Positions 47,424 through 55,590 of a stretch of DNA of 64,000 nucleotides are shown here, piece by piece (the stretch's first letter is position 1; each line of letters starts with the position of its first letter). The notes beneath the pieces are model-generated. The model saw only the letters and a program-made list of their open reading frames with translations, was not told where the DNA came from and did no database searches. A program made the position numbers and the translations under genes. Location of the stretch: contig JAFTPD010000015.1 in the NCBI GenBank assembly GCA_017463485.1, positions 31,501-95,500 of the forward strand. The letters are read 5' to 3'. This DNA comes from Clostridia bacterium. Lineage in GTDB: Bacteria; Bacillota; Clostridia; Oscillospirales; CAG-272.

Positions 47424-48149
47424 TTATGCTTCGTGCTTGTTGATCATTACGTTCCAGACCTCGCCGCTTTCCAAATCAACGGAGCGTGCGTAGAGGGAAA
47501 TCTTGTTCTCCTCGTTGAGGCTTTCCCAAACCTCTTTTGCGAATTCCTCAATGTCGTTGGGGATAGAAAGACGCTCGGGCTCGCCTTGGAAGGTGGGCAG
47601 GGGATTGCCGTCGCAAACGTAGGTGTGAATGAAGTGACCGACGCCCGCGATAGGGGAGTAAGAGTAGGTAAAGCGGTTGCACGCACTGCCATCGGCATCG
47701 GCACTCTTAAGAATGCTCATTTTGTATTTGAAATCGCCCTTATCAAAGGTGAGCATGCCGCTGATTCGTGGAGTCCAGTTGGGACGGTCAGGCTCAAATT
47801 CGCGGGTGTCAAGCGCATCCTCAAAGGTCTTGCCGTCAGCCAGCGCGTCGTATATGGTGTCGGTCTGGTCGCCGTTGGTGACGATCAGCTTGTTTTCGTA
47901 AACGCGGATAGGGGAGTAGATGATAAGAGAGGGGTCCTCGACCTTGCTGTAATCGTGCGGGTAGATGATGACCTCGCCGTTGTCCTTCTCGGCAAAGATG
48001 CGGTTGCGGCTGTTCTGACTGCGTCCCATGATAAAGTAAACCGTCATGGCGCGTTTTCCGTCAGCGCTTTTTCCGATAATGATGCCTCTGCCCGCATAGC
48101 TGTTGCCCTTGAGCAGTTCTGCGGCAGTCTGTGTGGTGTAGATGTCCAT
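47424..48149 (-). CDS. IMP cyclohydrolase, PurO-like stand-alone type
   Basis: A 241-residue protein; the ATG at 48149 has AAAGGAGAG upstream, while the in-frame extension to 48200 runs through the leader terminator and was rejected. LLKGNSYAGRGIIIGKSADGKRAMTVYFIMGRSQNSRNR matches the start of the PurO/IMP cyclohydrolase family first described in archaea. It should close FAICAR to IMP, completing purine synthesis with the product of 46213. The operon is preceded by a candidate ZTP riboswitch and a strong promoter. Confidence 0.85.
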   Translation of the reverse strand: MDIYTTQTAAELLKGNSYAGRGIIIGKSADGKRAMTVYFIMGRSQNSRNRIFAEKDNGEVIIYPHDYSKVEDPSLIIYSPIRVYENKLIVTNGDQTDTIYDALADGKTFEDALDTREFEPDRPNWTPRISGMLTFDKGDFKYKMSILKSADADGSACNRFTYSYSPIAGVGHFIHTYVCDGNPLPTFQGEPERLSIPNDIEEFAKEVWESLNEENKISLYARSVDLESGEVWNVMINKHEA

Positions 48150-48162
48150 TTCTCTCTCCTTT

Positions 48163-48209
48163 GTAAAAATTAAGGGCGCACCGCACGGCAAAAAGCCCAC
48201 GGCACGCCC
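48163..48209 (-). terminator. leader terminator overlapping the candidate ZTP riboswitch
   Basis: On the minus strand GGGCG..CCG..GGC pairs with GCC..CGG..CGCCC (48205-48209 with 48174-48178 outermost), followed by TTAATTTTT (48163-48173). The 5' arm includes the CTGGGC motif of the putative aptamer, so aptamer folding and termination would compete. Confidence 0.65.
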
Positions 48210-48297
48210 AGATGTACGACTTTATTCCCGTCCGCTTCACACGGTAAGCTCCGTTCACCCGAGAGTCGGGTGAGTAACATCAGTTGCGGCGGGTTCT
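48170..48297 (-). promoter_or_regulatory. candidate ZTP (pfl) riboswitch controlling the purine genes
   Basis: The minus-strand leader reads CAACTGATG, then a stem ACTCACCC/GGGTGA followed by ACGGAGC, then after a spacer CTGGGC merging into a terminator. ZTP/ZMP riboswitches share the order ACUGGCG, a hairpin followed by a GGGAGC-like junction, and CCGCCUGGGC overlapping the terminator, and they typically precede purH and folate genes. The match is partial, so this could be a variant. ZTP accumulates when AICAR transformylation is limiting, which fits the genes downstream. Confidence 0.6.
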
Positions 48298-48309
48298 CAT
48301 TACGACAGT

Positions 48310-48338
48310 ATTATACACGAAATTGAGGCTGTTGTCAA
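48310..48338 (-). promoter_or_regulatory. sigma-A promoter of the purine genes
   Basis: On the minus strand a perfect TTGACA (48333-48338), 17-bp spacer and perfect TATAAT (48310-48315). Confidence 0.9.
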
Positions 48339-48408
48339 GGGGTAGGAGTAATAAAAAAGCCCGAAAAGTTATTTTTGTCCTTAACAGGGAAAAAGTTTTA
48401 AAATCCTA

Positions 48409-48437
48409 TTGACTTTCAAAATAAAATGTGTTATAAT
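48409..48437 (+). promoter_or_regulatory. promoter of the tRNA-Val gene
   Basis: TTGACT (48409-48414), 17-bp spacer, TATAAT (48432-48437), 15 nt before the mature tRNA. Confidence 0.85.
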
Positions 48438-48451
48438 ATGCGAGTGCTTAA

Positions 48452-48528
48452 GGAGGCATAGCTCAGTTGGTTAGAGTACATGCTTGACATGCATGGGGTC
48501 GATGGTTCGAATCCATCTGTCTCCACCA
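48452..48528 (+). tRNA. tRNA-Val (anticodon GAC)
   Basis: A 77-nt cloverleaf. Acceptor arms GGAGGCA and TGTCTCC pair with one G-T, the D-arm holds AGCTCAGTTGGTTAGAG, the anticodon stem CATGC/GCATG encloses TTGACAT with anticodon GAC, and the T-loop is GGTTCGAATCC. CCA is encoded. It reads GUC and GUU valine codons. Confidence 0.95.
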
Positions 48529-48529
48529 A

Positions 48530-48566
48530 AAAAGATACGGAAGGCAACGCCTTCCGTATCTTTTTT
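48530..48566 (+). terminator. terminator of the tRNA gene
   Basis: A perfect stem AAAGATACGGAAGGC/GCCTTCCGTATCTTT with a 3-nt loop and seven T directly after the tRNA. The gap to 48778 holds nothing further that I can identify. Confidence 0.95.
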
Positions 48567-48778
48567 TGATAGGGATCGCGATGAAGAAGCACGCAACCGC
48601 GTTGCGAAGCAACAGCGGGATGCAAGTGGATCAAATCATTATTGCGCTTAATGGAAATAAATGACGGAAAAGGTCGTCGCGTGTTGCAAAAAAATGCAAT
48701 TTGCCGCTTTTAAAGTGTATTTTGTCCTTAATTTCCCTTCAAATTTGAGAAAAAACACAGTATTTTTATGCAAAAGGG

Positions 48779-48807
48779 TTGACAAATCGGCGAAAGTAGT
48801 GTAAAAT
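48779..48807 (+). promoter_or_regulatory. sigma-A promoter of the ABC importer operon
   Basis: TTGACA (48779-48784), 17-bp spacer, TAAAAT (48802-48807). The predicted leader is about 110 nt. Confidence 0.85.
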
Positions 48808-48926
48808 ATAAATTGTGTAGTTATGTTTAACTACAAAATTAGGAGCGAATCCCGCCACGACGCTGCATGATGACGATGCAACGCGGGGACGAGATCGCCC
48901 AACAAAAATTTATGGAGGAAAAAACC

Positions 48927-51188
48927 ATGAAAAAGTTACTGGCTTTCTTGCTTGTTGCTGCTATGCTCGTATGCATGGTTGCATGTAACACCGGCGACGG
49001 TGATGGCACCACCGCAGGCACTACCGCAGGCACCACCGGCGCAGGCGAAACCACGACTGGAGCACCCGAGAAGGCGCTCGACCCCCTCGCTGACTATATC
49101 AGCGTAGACGACAAGGTATGGGGAGAGGATTATACATCCCTGTACGAACAGTTCGGAGCTGACATCACCATTGATGATGTTCAGGAAGACGAAGAAGGTA
49201 TGGCTTACATCACCGTTGATGGTAAGGATTATACCCTTGGTCTTGACTTCCTCTCCATGGCAATGGTATACAACGTAGAGGTTCCTGCAGACCATGATGT
49301 CTACAAGACCGCTGACGACGTATACGCAGGCTGGTGGAAGTACTACATTACCAGATGGAACTATCTGCTTCCCGAGATCCCGCTTTACTCCAACCAGTAC
49401 TACGATATGTACAACACCAAGATTACCGGTGTTCAGAAAAACCCCACTAACCCTTACTGGGGTCCTGCTTCCGCACTTATCGACTGGGATTCTGAGGATG
49501 GACAGATCATTCTTGGTAGCTCTACCGACCTTTCCGGTAAGTTCCGCTACGCTTCCTTCGGCGCTACCAGCCCCGGAGCAGCAGACAACGATATCGCTAT
49601 TCTTACCAGCGGTCTTGAGACTGTAACCACCAACAAAGAGGGTGGCTACTGCTGGAACGACACCGTTGTTAAGTCTCACTCCGAGAAGGTTAACGATGAC
49701 GGTACCAAGACCTTCACCATTGAGATCTATGATGACCTCAAGTTCTCCGACGGTTCTGCTGTAACCGCTAAGAACTACCTCATCAGCACTCTCGTATTCT
49801 CTACTCCCGTTGCAACTCAGGCAGCTAAGAAGGACCACCAGTCCGCTATGACCGTTGTTGGCTACGAGGATTTCGCAGCTTACACCGGTGAAGGCGATCC
49901 CGTGGCTCTCTCCGGTCTCCGCCTGCTCGACACCTACAAGTTCTCCGTAACCATCGCAGCTGATTACATTCCTTACTTCTATGATATCGGCTACGCAAGC
50001 TTCGGTCCCTCCTACCAGACTCTCTGGCTCGGCGAGACCGCTGACGTTAAGGATGACGGTGAGGGTGCTTACATCACCGCTGACTTCTATGCTAAGGCAG
50101 AGAAGGAAGAGGACGGCTACGCTATGGCAGCTCACATCGAGGCTTCCGCAGCTAACACCGACACCACCTATCCTTGGTCCGGCGCATACGTTGTAGAGTC
50201 CTACGACGTTGCTGAGAAGACCGCAGTTCTTAAGCTCAACCCCAATTTCAAGGGTAACTACGAAGGCACTAAGCCCTCTATCGACAAGGTTATCTACAAG
50301 AAGGTTGTAACCACTACTCAGATGGCTGACCTTAAGGCAGGCAACCTCGACCTTATCGCAGGTATCACCGGCGGTGACGAGACCAACGAGGCTCTCAAGG
50401 TTGTTAAGGATTCCAACGGCAAGTTCGACACCGTTACCTACGCTCGTGCAGGCTACGGTAAGCTCGGCTTCCGCGCTGACTTCGGTGCTGTTCAGTTCCG
50501 TGGCGTTCGTGCAGCTATCGCATACTGCATGGATAGAGCTACCTTTGCTAAGGACTTCACCGGCGGTTACGGCGGAGTTGTTGACGGTCCTTACTACAGC
50601 GGTTCTTGGATGAAGAAGGCTGCAGACGCTCAGGGTCTTACCCTTGACAACTATGCAACCTCTCTTGACAAGGCTATCGAGGTTCTCGAGGATGACGGTT
50701 GGGTATACAACGCTGACGGTTCTGCTTATGATGTAGAAAAGGGCGGCGTACGCTACAAGCAGATCCCTGCTGACATCATCAAGGAAGATGATATCACCTT
50801 CCAGTCCATCGACAGCAAGTACAAGACTGTAAAGGTTGGCGACAACTACTACATGCCTCTCGTACTCAACTGGTACGGTACAACCGACAACCCCTTCACC
50901 GATCTGCTCGTAACAGGTCTTGAGACCAACGCTAACATCAAGGCTGCAGGCTTTGTTGTTCAGTCCACTATCGGTGAGTTCGCTCCCATGCTTGAGGAGC
51001 TTTATCAGCAGCCCGTATACGGCGGCCAGCCCAGCGAGTTCCCGCTCTATGAGCTCTTCAACTTCGCAACCGGCTTCAACTCCGCTGTTTACGACTACAG
51101 CTGGAACATGACCATCGATCCTTCTATGTATGACGACTACAGCGCATACTACATCAAGGACGTTGCTGACTTCTACTGGCTGAAGTAA
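48927..51188 (+). CDS. ABC transporter substrate-binding lipoprotein, SBP_bac_5 (OppA/DppA) family
   Basis: A 753-residue surface lipoprotein that captures ligand for the importer encoded downstream. The signal ends at Cys20 (VCMVAC), followed by NTGDGDG and a Thr/Gly linker. Family segments include GAYVVESYDVAEKTAVLKLN, LKAGNLDLIAG and FRGVRAAIAYCMDRATFAKDF. It is about 150-200 residues longer than most peptide-binding proteins. The ATG at 48927 has GGAGG upstream; an in-frame extension to 48867 was rejected. Oligopeptides are the default guess for ligand, but sugars are also handled by this family. A terminator separates it from the permease genes, which would favour higher expression of this subunit. 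Confidence 0.92.
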   Translation: MKKLLAFLLVAAMLVCMVACNTGDGDGTTAGTTAGTTGAGETTTGAPEKALDPLADYISVDDKVWGEDYTSLYEQFGADITIDDVQEDEEGMAYITVDGKDYTLGLDFLSMAMVYNVEVPADHDVYKTADDVYAGWWKYYITRWNYLLPEIPLYSNQYYDMYNTKITGVQKNPTNPYWGPASALIDWDSEDGQIILGSSTDLSGKFRYASFGATSPGAADNDIAILTSGLETVTTNKEGGYCWNDTVVKSHSEKVNDDGTKTFTIEIYDDLKFSDGSAVTAKNYLISTLVFSTPVATQAAKKDHQSAMTVVGYEDFAAYTGEGDPVALSGLRLLDTYKFSVTIAADYIPYFYDIGYASFGPSYQTLWLGETADVKDDGEGAYITADFYAKAEKEEDGYAMAAHIEASAANTDTTYPWSGAYVVESYDVAEKTAVLKLNPNFKGNYEGTKPSIDKVIYKKVVTTTQMADLKAGNLDLIAGITGGDETNEALKVVKDSNGKFDTVTYARAGYGKLGFRADFGAVQFRGVRAAIAYCMDRATFAKDFTGGYGGVVDGPYYSGSWMKKAADAQGLTLDNYATSLDKAIEVLEDDGWVYNADGSAYDVEKGGVRYKQIPADIIKEDDITFQSIDSKYKTVKVGDNYYMPLVLNWYGTTDNPFTDLLVTGLETNANIKAAGFVVQSTIGEFAPMLEELYQQPVYGGQPSEFPLYELFNFATGFNSAVYDYSWNMTIDPSMYDDYSAYYIKDVADFYWLK

Positions 51189-51226
51189 TATTAGATAATT
51201 TCTAATTCATCGGTTGGTAACAACCA

Positions 51227-51308
51227 CTGACGAAGGCGCTCCGCGCCTTCGTCAGGCTGTTTAACTGAGCACGACGCCGATGTATGTCGGCGTCGTGTTT
51301 TTTCTTTT
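51227..51308 (+). terminator. double hairpin between binding-protein and permease genes
   Basis: The first stem pairs 51227-51239 with 51243-51255 (13 bp, 3-nt loop). The second pairs 51270-51280 with 51287-51297 and is followed by TTTTTTCTTTT. The second is a full intrinsic terminator, so permease expression likely depends on readthrough. The rest of the gap to 51496 holds small stems (CCTTG/CAAGG, CGCCGA/TCGGCG) and no clear promoter. Confidence 0.85.
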
Positions 51309-51496
51309 AAATGCCTTGTCGGACAAGGATTATTTTTTCAACAGGAAGATCCCCAAAAATCAAATTTACACAGCGCCGAGGGCTCGGCGTCACCCCGCAG
51401 GGAACGTCCCTTCGGCACAAAACGTCCTGAAAAACGGATGTAAAAACGCATGACTCAGCCGCGTGTCGGCTGTTTTCGGCGGAGTAAGGATTAAAT

Positions 51497-52537
51497 ATGG
51501 GAAAATATATAGTAAAAAGATTGGCATATATGCTTATCGTACTCATCCTGCTTTCATTCTTGATGTTTATGATATATCAGCTTATGCCGAATAACAGAGC
51601 CTACACGGATGCTAAAGCATGGCTGCAGGCTAACAAAAACAACATCAAGGGCGATATAGACGAGGCCTTTGACAAAAAGTACAAAGAATACCAGATAGTG
51701 TACGGTACGGATACCGACAACAAGCTGGTAAGATACGGCCGTTGGATGGGCTTTATGCCGCTGTCAAACGGTCAGTACAACGGAATTCTCCAGGGGAATT
51801 TCGGTTATTCCTATGAACTCAAGGGAAATGTTGTTGACGTGGTAGCAGAGCCCATGAAGAACACCATTTTTATCAATATTTTTGCAACCATCGCCGCTTT
51901 GGCGATAACGATTCCTCTCGGTATTCTCTGCGCCGTTAAGAGGGGAGGAAAGCTGGACAGTGCCGTAAACGTCATTACTATTATCGGATACAGCTTGCCC
52001 ACCTTCCTTGTAGCTATTCTGTTCGTGTGGATATTCTGCTCCAACCTCGAATGGTTGCCTCCCAGCGGTATGAGTACGCCGGGTAACGAATTTACAGGCT
52101 TCCGCGCGTTCCTTGATAAGATGTACTATCTCATTCTGCCTTTGATGGCAATGACATTCTGCTCTCTTGGCGGAATGACCCGTTACGTCCGCGCATCTAT
52201 GATCGAGTCCCTTTCTATGGACTGCATCAAGACCGCGCGCGCTAAGGGTTTGCGTGAGAAGGTCGTCATCTTCTCTCACGCTTGGAGAAATGCGCTTATC
52301 CCCGTAGTTACACTCGTAGTTGGATGGTTCCTCGGTATTTTCTCGGGATCTATCGTATTCGAGTCTACATTCGGACTTAACGGTATGGGTAACCTCATGA
52401 TTCAGGCTGTACGTACCGCAGACTTCGACCTCGTTATGTTCGTCGCTCTGTTCTACGTTATCCTCTCCCTCGCGGGTAACCTTATCATCGATATCGTATA
52501 CGGTCTGGTTGACCCCAGAGTCCGTGTAAATAAGTAA
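51497..52537 (+). CDS. ABC transporter permease, DppB/OppB type
   Basis: A 346-residue permease with six membrane segments. It begins MGKYIVKRLAYMLIVLILLSF as in OppB proteins, has an external loop of about 65 residues, and the cytoplasmic EAA loop (DCIKTARAKGLREKVVIFSHAWRNALIPV) that docks the ATPase. It pairs with the permease at 52553. Confidence 0.93.
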   Translation: MGKYIVKRLAYMLIVLILLSFLMFMIYQLMPNNRAYTDAKAWLQANKNNIKGDIDEAFDKKYKEYQIVYGTDTDNKLVRYGRWMGFMPLSNGQYNGILQGNFGYSYELKGNVVDVVAEPMKNTIFINIFATIAALAITIPLGILCAVKRGGKLDSAVNVITIIGYSLPTFLVAILFVWIFCSNLEWLPPSGMSTPGNEFTGFRAFLDKMYYLILPLMAMTFCSLGGMTRYVRASMIESLSMDCIKTARAKGLREKVVIFSHAWRNALIPVVTLVVGWFLGIFSGSIVFESTFGLNGMGNLMIQAVRTADFDLVMFVALFYVILSLAGNLIIDIVYGLVDPRVRVNK

Positions 52538-52552
52538 GGAGGAGTTTTTGAT

Positions 52553-54547
52553 ATGAGTAAAAATAATAAAAATCCCTCCAAAGGCTTTTTGGCTACTCTG
52601 AAAAGATGGGGAAAAAGAATGTTTTTCGGCGGCAGCAACGCGCTTGCCGACGAGCTTGAGCTTTCCCAGGAGGAGGCGGCTGAGCGCGCAAGACAGGCAG
52701 ATATCGAAGAGGTAGTAAGCCCTACGCGCCAGATCGTGCGTAACTTCCTGCACCGCAAGGGAGCAGTAGTTGCATGCTGCGTAGTTATTGCAATGTTCCT
52801 GTTCGTATTCATTGCGCCTATGTTCATGCCGTATTACAGCGATTCGTATACCGAGCCTACGCAGAAGAGCGTAGCACCCGGCTTCCGTATGATGAACGTC
52901 CCCGACGAGTTGAAGAAGGACGTTAAGATGATCGACTCCTACGGTACATTCTCGGTAGGTCTTTCCAATGCAGGTAAGGTCTACGTTTGGGGTGAGACCC
53001 GCCTCGGAACTACGGGTATTGACATTGCCGATATTCCCGACGAGGTTAAAAAAGCAAATATCAAGTATGTTTCCGCAGGTATCGACCACATTATTGCCAT
53101 CAGCGACGAGGGTAAGGTATATGGTTGGGGTAACAGCTACCTTGGACAGTTTGGTGCTGTCGAGGGTGAAAACGTTGCCATTACGCCCATGCCTGAGGAG
53201 CTGCTCAACGGCACTATTAACGTTGACAACATCAAGGAGCTGGAGTGTGGATATCAGGCAACCGTTATCCTTATGAATGACGGTAGCTACTATATCTGGG
53301 GTAATAATAACGCATACCAGAACCTCACCAATTTCGCAAATATCAGCTACGACTCGAAATTTGAGGATATCAGCTTTGCGCTGAATAATATCGTCGGCGT
53401 AAGAAAGGGCGGCGATAAGACGCTCTTCACGGGTATGAAGGGTCTTTACAACAAGGCTCGAACCGATATGGATGATGCCGTGGCGGATGACTTGAAAAAG
53501 TTTTTGGGCGATAGAAAGATCATGAAGGCAACTGCCGCAAACACCATGATCTGCCTGACTCTTTCGGACGGCAGCGTATGCTTTGTCGGTGACGTATCTC
53601 CTACGTACAATTACAAAAATCTTGATATGCCCAGCGGCGTTAAGGCAGTTGACGTGCAGTCGGGAACATACCACTTTACCGTGCTTGGAAGTGACGGAAA
53701 CGTATACTCCTGCGGCAAGGAGGAGCTTGGTCAGTGCAAGGTTGCGGACGGCGCAACGGGAGCTACCCGCATATTCTCGGGCGCGTTCCAGAACTATGCT
53801 ATTGACGAGAACAACGACATTATGGCAAAGTGGGGACTTTCGGGTTACCTCTTCGGTACTGATACCACGGGCGCGCCCATATTTGAGCGCGTTGTAAACG
53901 CAGGTAAGATGACTATGACGGTTGGTGCTGTTGCGGTTATCATATCCACGATTATCGGTATCATTATCGGCTGTCTGTCGGGTTATTTCGGCGGCAAGGT
54001 AGATATTCTGCTTATGCGAATTGCAGAAATAGTTTCGGCTATTCCTTTCCTGCCCTTCGCAATGCTGCTGTCGGCGGTAATGGGTCGTATGGACCTGCCT
54101 GAGCTTACCCGTATCATGATAATCATGTGCATACTCGGTGTGCTTTCTTGGCCCGGACTTGCGCGTATCGTGCGCGGACAGGTGCTGGTTGCAAGAGAGC
54201 AGGAGTACGTAACTGCGGCAAAGGCTATGGGTGTTAAGGAATCAACGATTGCCTTCAAGCACATTCTTCCCAACGTCATTTCCGTAATTCTGGTTACTCT
54301 GACGCTTGATTTCGCGGGTTGCATGCTTACCGAGTCCTCGCTGTCTTACCTCGGATTCGGCGTTCAGTATCCTCGTCCTACATGGGGTAATATGCTGACG
54401 GGTGCAAACAACGAGCTTATTATTTCGAATTTCTGGTGGCAGTGGCTGTTCCCTGCGATATTCCTCGCAGTTACCACAGTCTGCATCAACATTATCGGCG
54501 ACACCTTGCGTGACGTTATGGACCCCAAGTCCACTTCTGAAAGATAA
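52553..54547 (+). CDS. ABC transporter permease, DppC/OppC type, with an inserted RCC1-like propeller
   Basis: A 664-residue permease, more than twice the usual 290-330. Residues 1-68 are cytoplasmic, and TM1 is about 70-92. Residues about 110-430 are an RCC1-like beta-propeller with repeats such as GKVYVWGE, GKVYGWGNSYLGQFG, GSYYIWGNNNAYQN and GNVYSCGKEELGQCK. At 433-447 the normal OppC motif resumes (FGTDTTGAPIFERVV, compare FGTDxxGRDxFSRxx), followed by the remaining membrane segments and the EAA loop EQEYVTAAKAMGVKESTIAFKH. The propeller therefore sits in the first extracytoplasmic loop, facing the binding protein. AAGGAGGAG precedes the ATG. There is no frameshift; the frame is continuous. 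Confidence 0.93.
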   Translation: MSKNNKNPSKGFLATLKRWGKRMFFGGSNALADELELSQEEAAERARQADIEEVVSPTRQIVRNFLHRKGAVVACCVVIAMFLFVFIAPMFMPYYSDSYTEPTQKSVAPGFRMMNVPDELKKDVKMIDSYGTFSVGLSNAGKVYVWGETRLGTTGIDIADIPDEVKKANIKYVSAGIDHIIAISDEGKVYGWGNSYLGQFGAVEGENVAITPMPEELLNGTINVDNIKELECGYQATVILMNDGSYYIWGNNNAYQNLTNFANISYDSKFEDISFALNNIVGVRKGGDKTLFTGMKGLYNKARTDMDDAVADDLKKFLGDRKIMKATAANTMICLTLSDGSVCFVGDVSPTYNYKNLDMPSGVKAVDVQSGTYHFTVLGSDGNVYSCGKEELGQCKVADGATGATRIFSGAFQNYAIDENNDIMAKWGLSGYLFGTDTTGAPIFERVVNAGKMTMTVGAVAVIISTIIGIIIGCLSGYFGGKVDILLMRIAEIVSAIPFLPFAMLLSAVMGRMDLPELTRIMIIMCILGVLSWPGLARIVRGQVLVAREQEYVTAAKAMGVKESTIAFKHILPNVISVILVTLTLDFAGCMLTESSLSYLGFGVQYPRPTWGNMLTGANNELIISNFWWQWLFPAIFLAVTTVCINIIGDTLRDVMDPKSTSER

Positions 54548-54561
54548 GGAGGAGAACACAG

Positions 54562-55590
54562 ATGGCAGAAGATAAAAAGTATTTGCTTGAAGTGAAAAAT
54601 CTCCACACTTACTTCAAGACCAAAAAGGGAACGGTTAGAGCGGTAAACGACGTATCGTATACCCTTGAGCCTGGAAAAACCATTGGTATCGTTGGAGAAT
54701 CGGGATCGGGTAAGTCGGTATCGGCTATGAGCATCCTGCGTCTGCTTGACTCCAACGGATATGTCGCGGAGGGCGAGATCCTGTTCAACGGACAGGATCT
54801 GACCAAGCTCTCGCAAAACGAGATGTACCATATCCGCGGTAACCTTATCTCGGTTATTTTCCAGGAGCCCATGACCTCCCTCAACCCCGTATTTACAGTT
54901 AAAAAACAGCTCTCCGAGCCGTTTATCATTCACCAGGACATGTCTAAAAAGGAAGCAGAGCAGCATGCACTGCAAATGCTTTACGACGTGCAGATCCCTA
55001 ACCCTGAAGCAGTAATGCGTCAGTATCCTCATCAGCTTTCCGGCGGTATGCGCCAGAGAGTTATGATCGCTATGGCACTTGCTTGTAAGCCGGATATCCT
55101 TATCGCGGACGAGCCTACCACGGCACTTGACGTTACTATTCAGGCGCAGATCCTCAAGCTGATGAACGATCTGCAAAAAGAGAAGGGAACGTCCATCATT
55201 TTCATTACCCACGACCTCGGCGTCATTAACGAAATGGCTGACGACGTAGTAGTAATGTACTGCGGTCAGGTAGTTGAAAAGGCAACTGCGAGAACAATTT
55301 TCTCGAATTGCAAGATGAGTCACCCTTATACCGAAGGACTTATGATGTCCATCCCGAGAATTGACAACGTGGACGAGAAGCTTGAGCCTATCCCGGGCGT
55401 AGTTCCTCACCCGCTGAACCTGCCGAAGGGTTGTAAATTCTCTCCCCGCTGCAAATATTGCACGAAGAAGTGTATGGAAGAAGAGCCGCCTCTTACCGAC
55501 GTGGGCGACGGTCAGCTGATTAGATGCTTCTATCCCGAAAAGGAGGTACGTTTAAGTGAGCAACACAAAGAAATTACTGTCAATCACTAA
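54562..55590 (+). CDS. ABC transporter ATP-binding protein, DppD/OppD type
   Basis: A 342-residue ATPase. Walker A GESGSGKS is at residues 45-52, then [12 protein letters not shown] (Q-loop), LSGGMRQR (signature), [12 protein letters not shown] (Walker B) and FITHDLG (H-loop). The C-terminal oligopeptide-importer extension has the Cys motif [14 protein letters not shown]. The gene overlaps the next by 35 nt. Confidence 0.95.
   Translation: MAEDKKYLLEVKNLHTYFKTKKGTVRAVNDVSYTLEPGKTIGIVGESGSGKSVSAMSILRLLDSNGYVAEGEILFNGQDLTKLSQNEMYHIRGNLISVIFQEPMTSLNPVFTVKKQLSEPFIIHQDMSKKEAEQHALQMLYDVQIPNPEAVMRQYPHQLSGGMRQRVMIAMALACKPDILIADEPTTALDVTIQAQILKLMNDLQKEKGTSIIFITHDLGVINEMADDVVVMYCGQVVEKATARTIFSNCKMSHPYTEGLMMSIPRIDNVDEKLEPIPGVVPHPLNLPKGCKFSPRCKYCTKKCMEEEPPLTDVGDGQLIRCFYPEKEVRLSEQHKEITVNH

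Noticed and set aside
51764-53674. 636-residue minus-strand ORF across the two permease genes
   Set aside because: It is antisense to two clear permeases with intact family motifs, has low-complexity Cys/His/Val-rich composition and no promoter or ribosome site.
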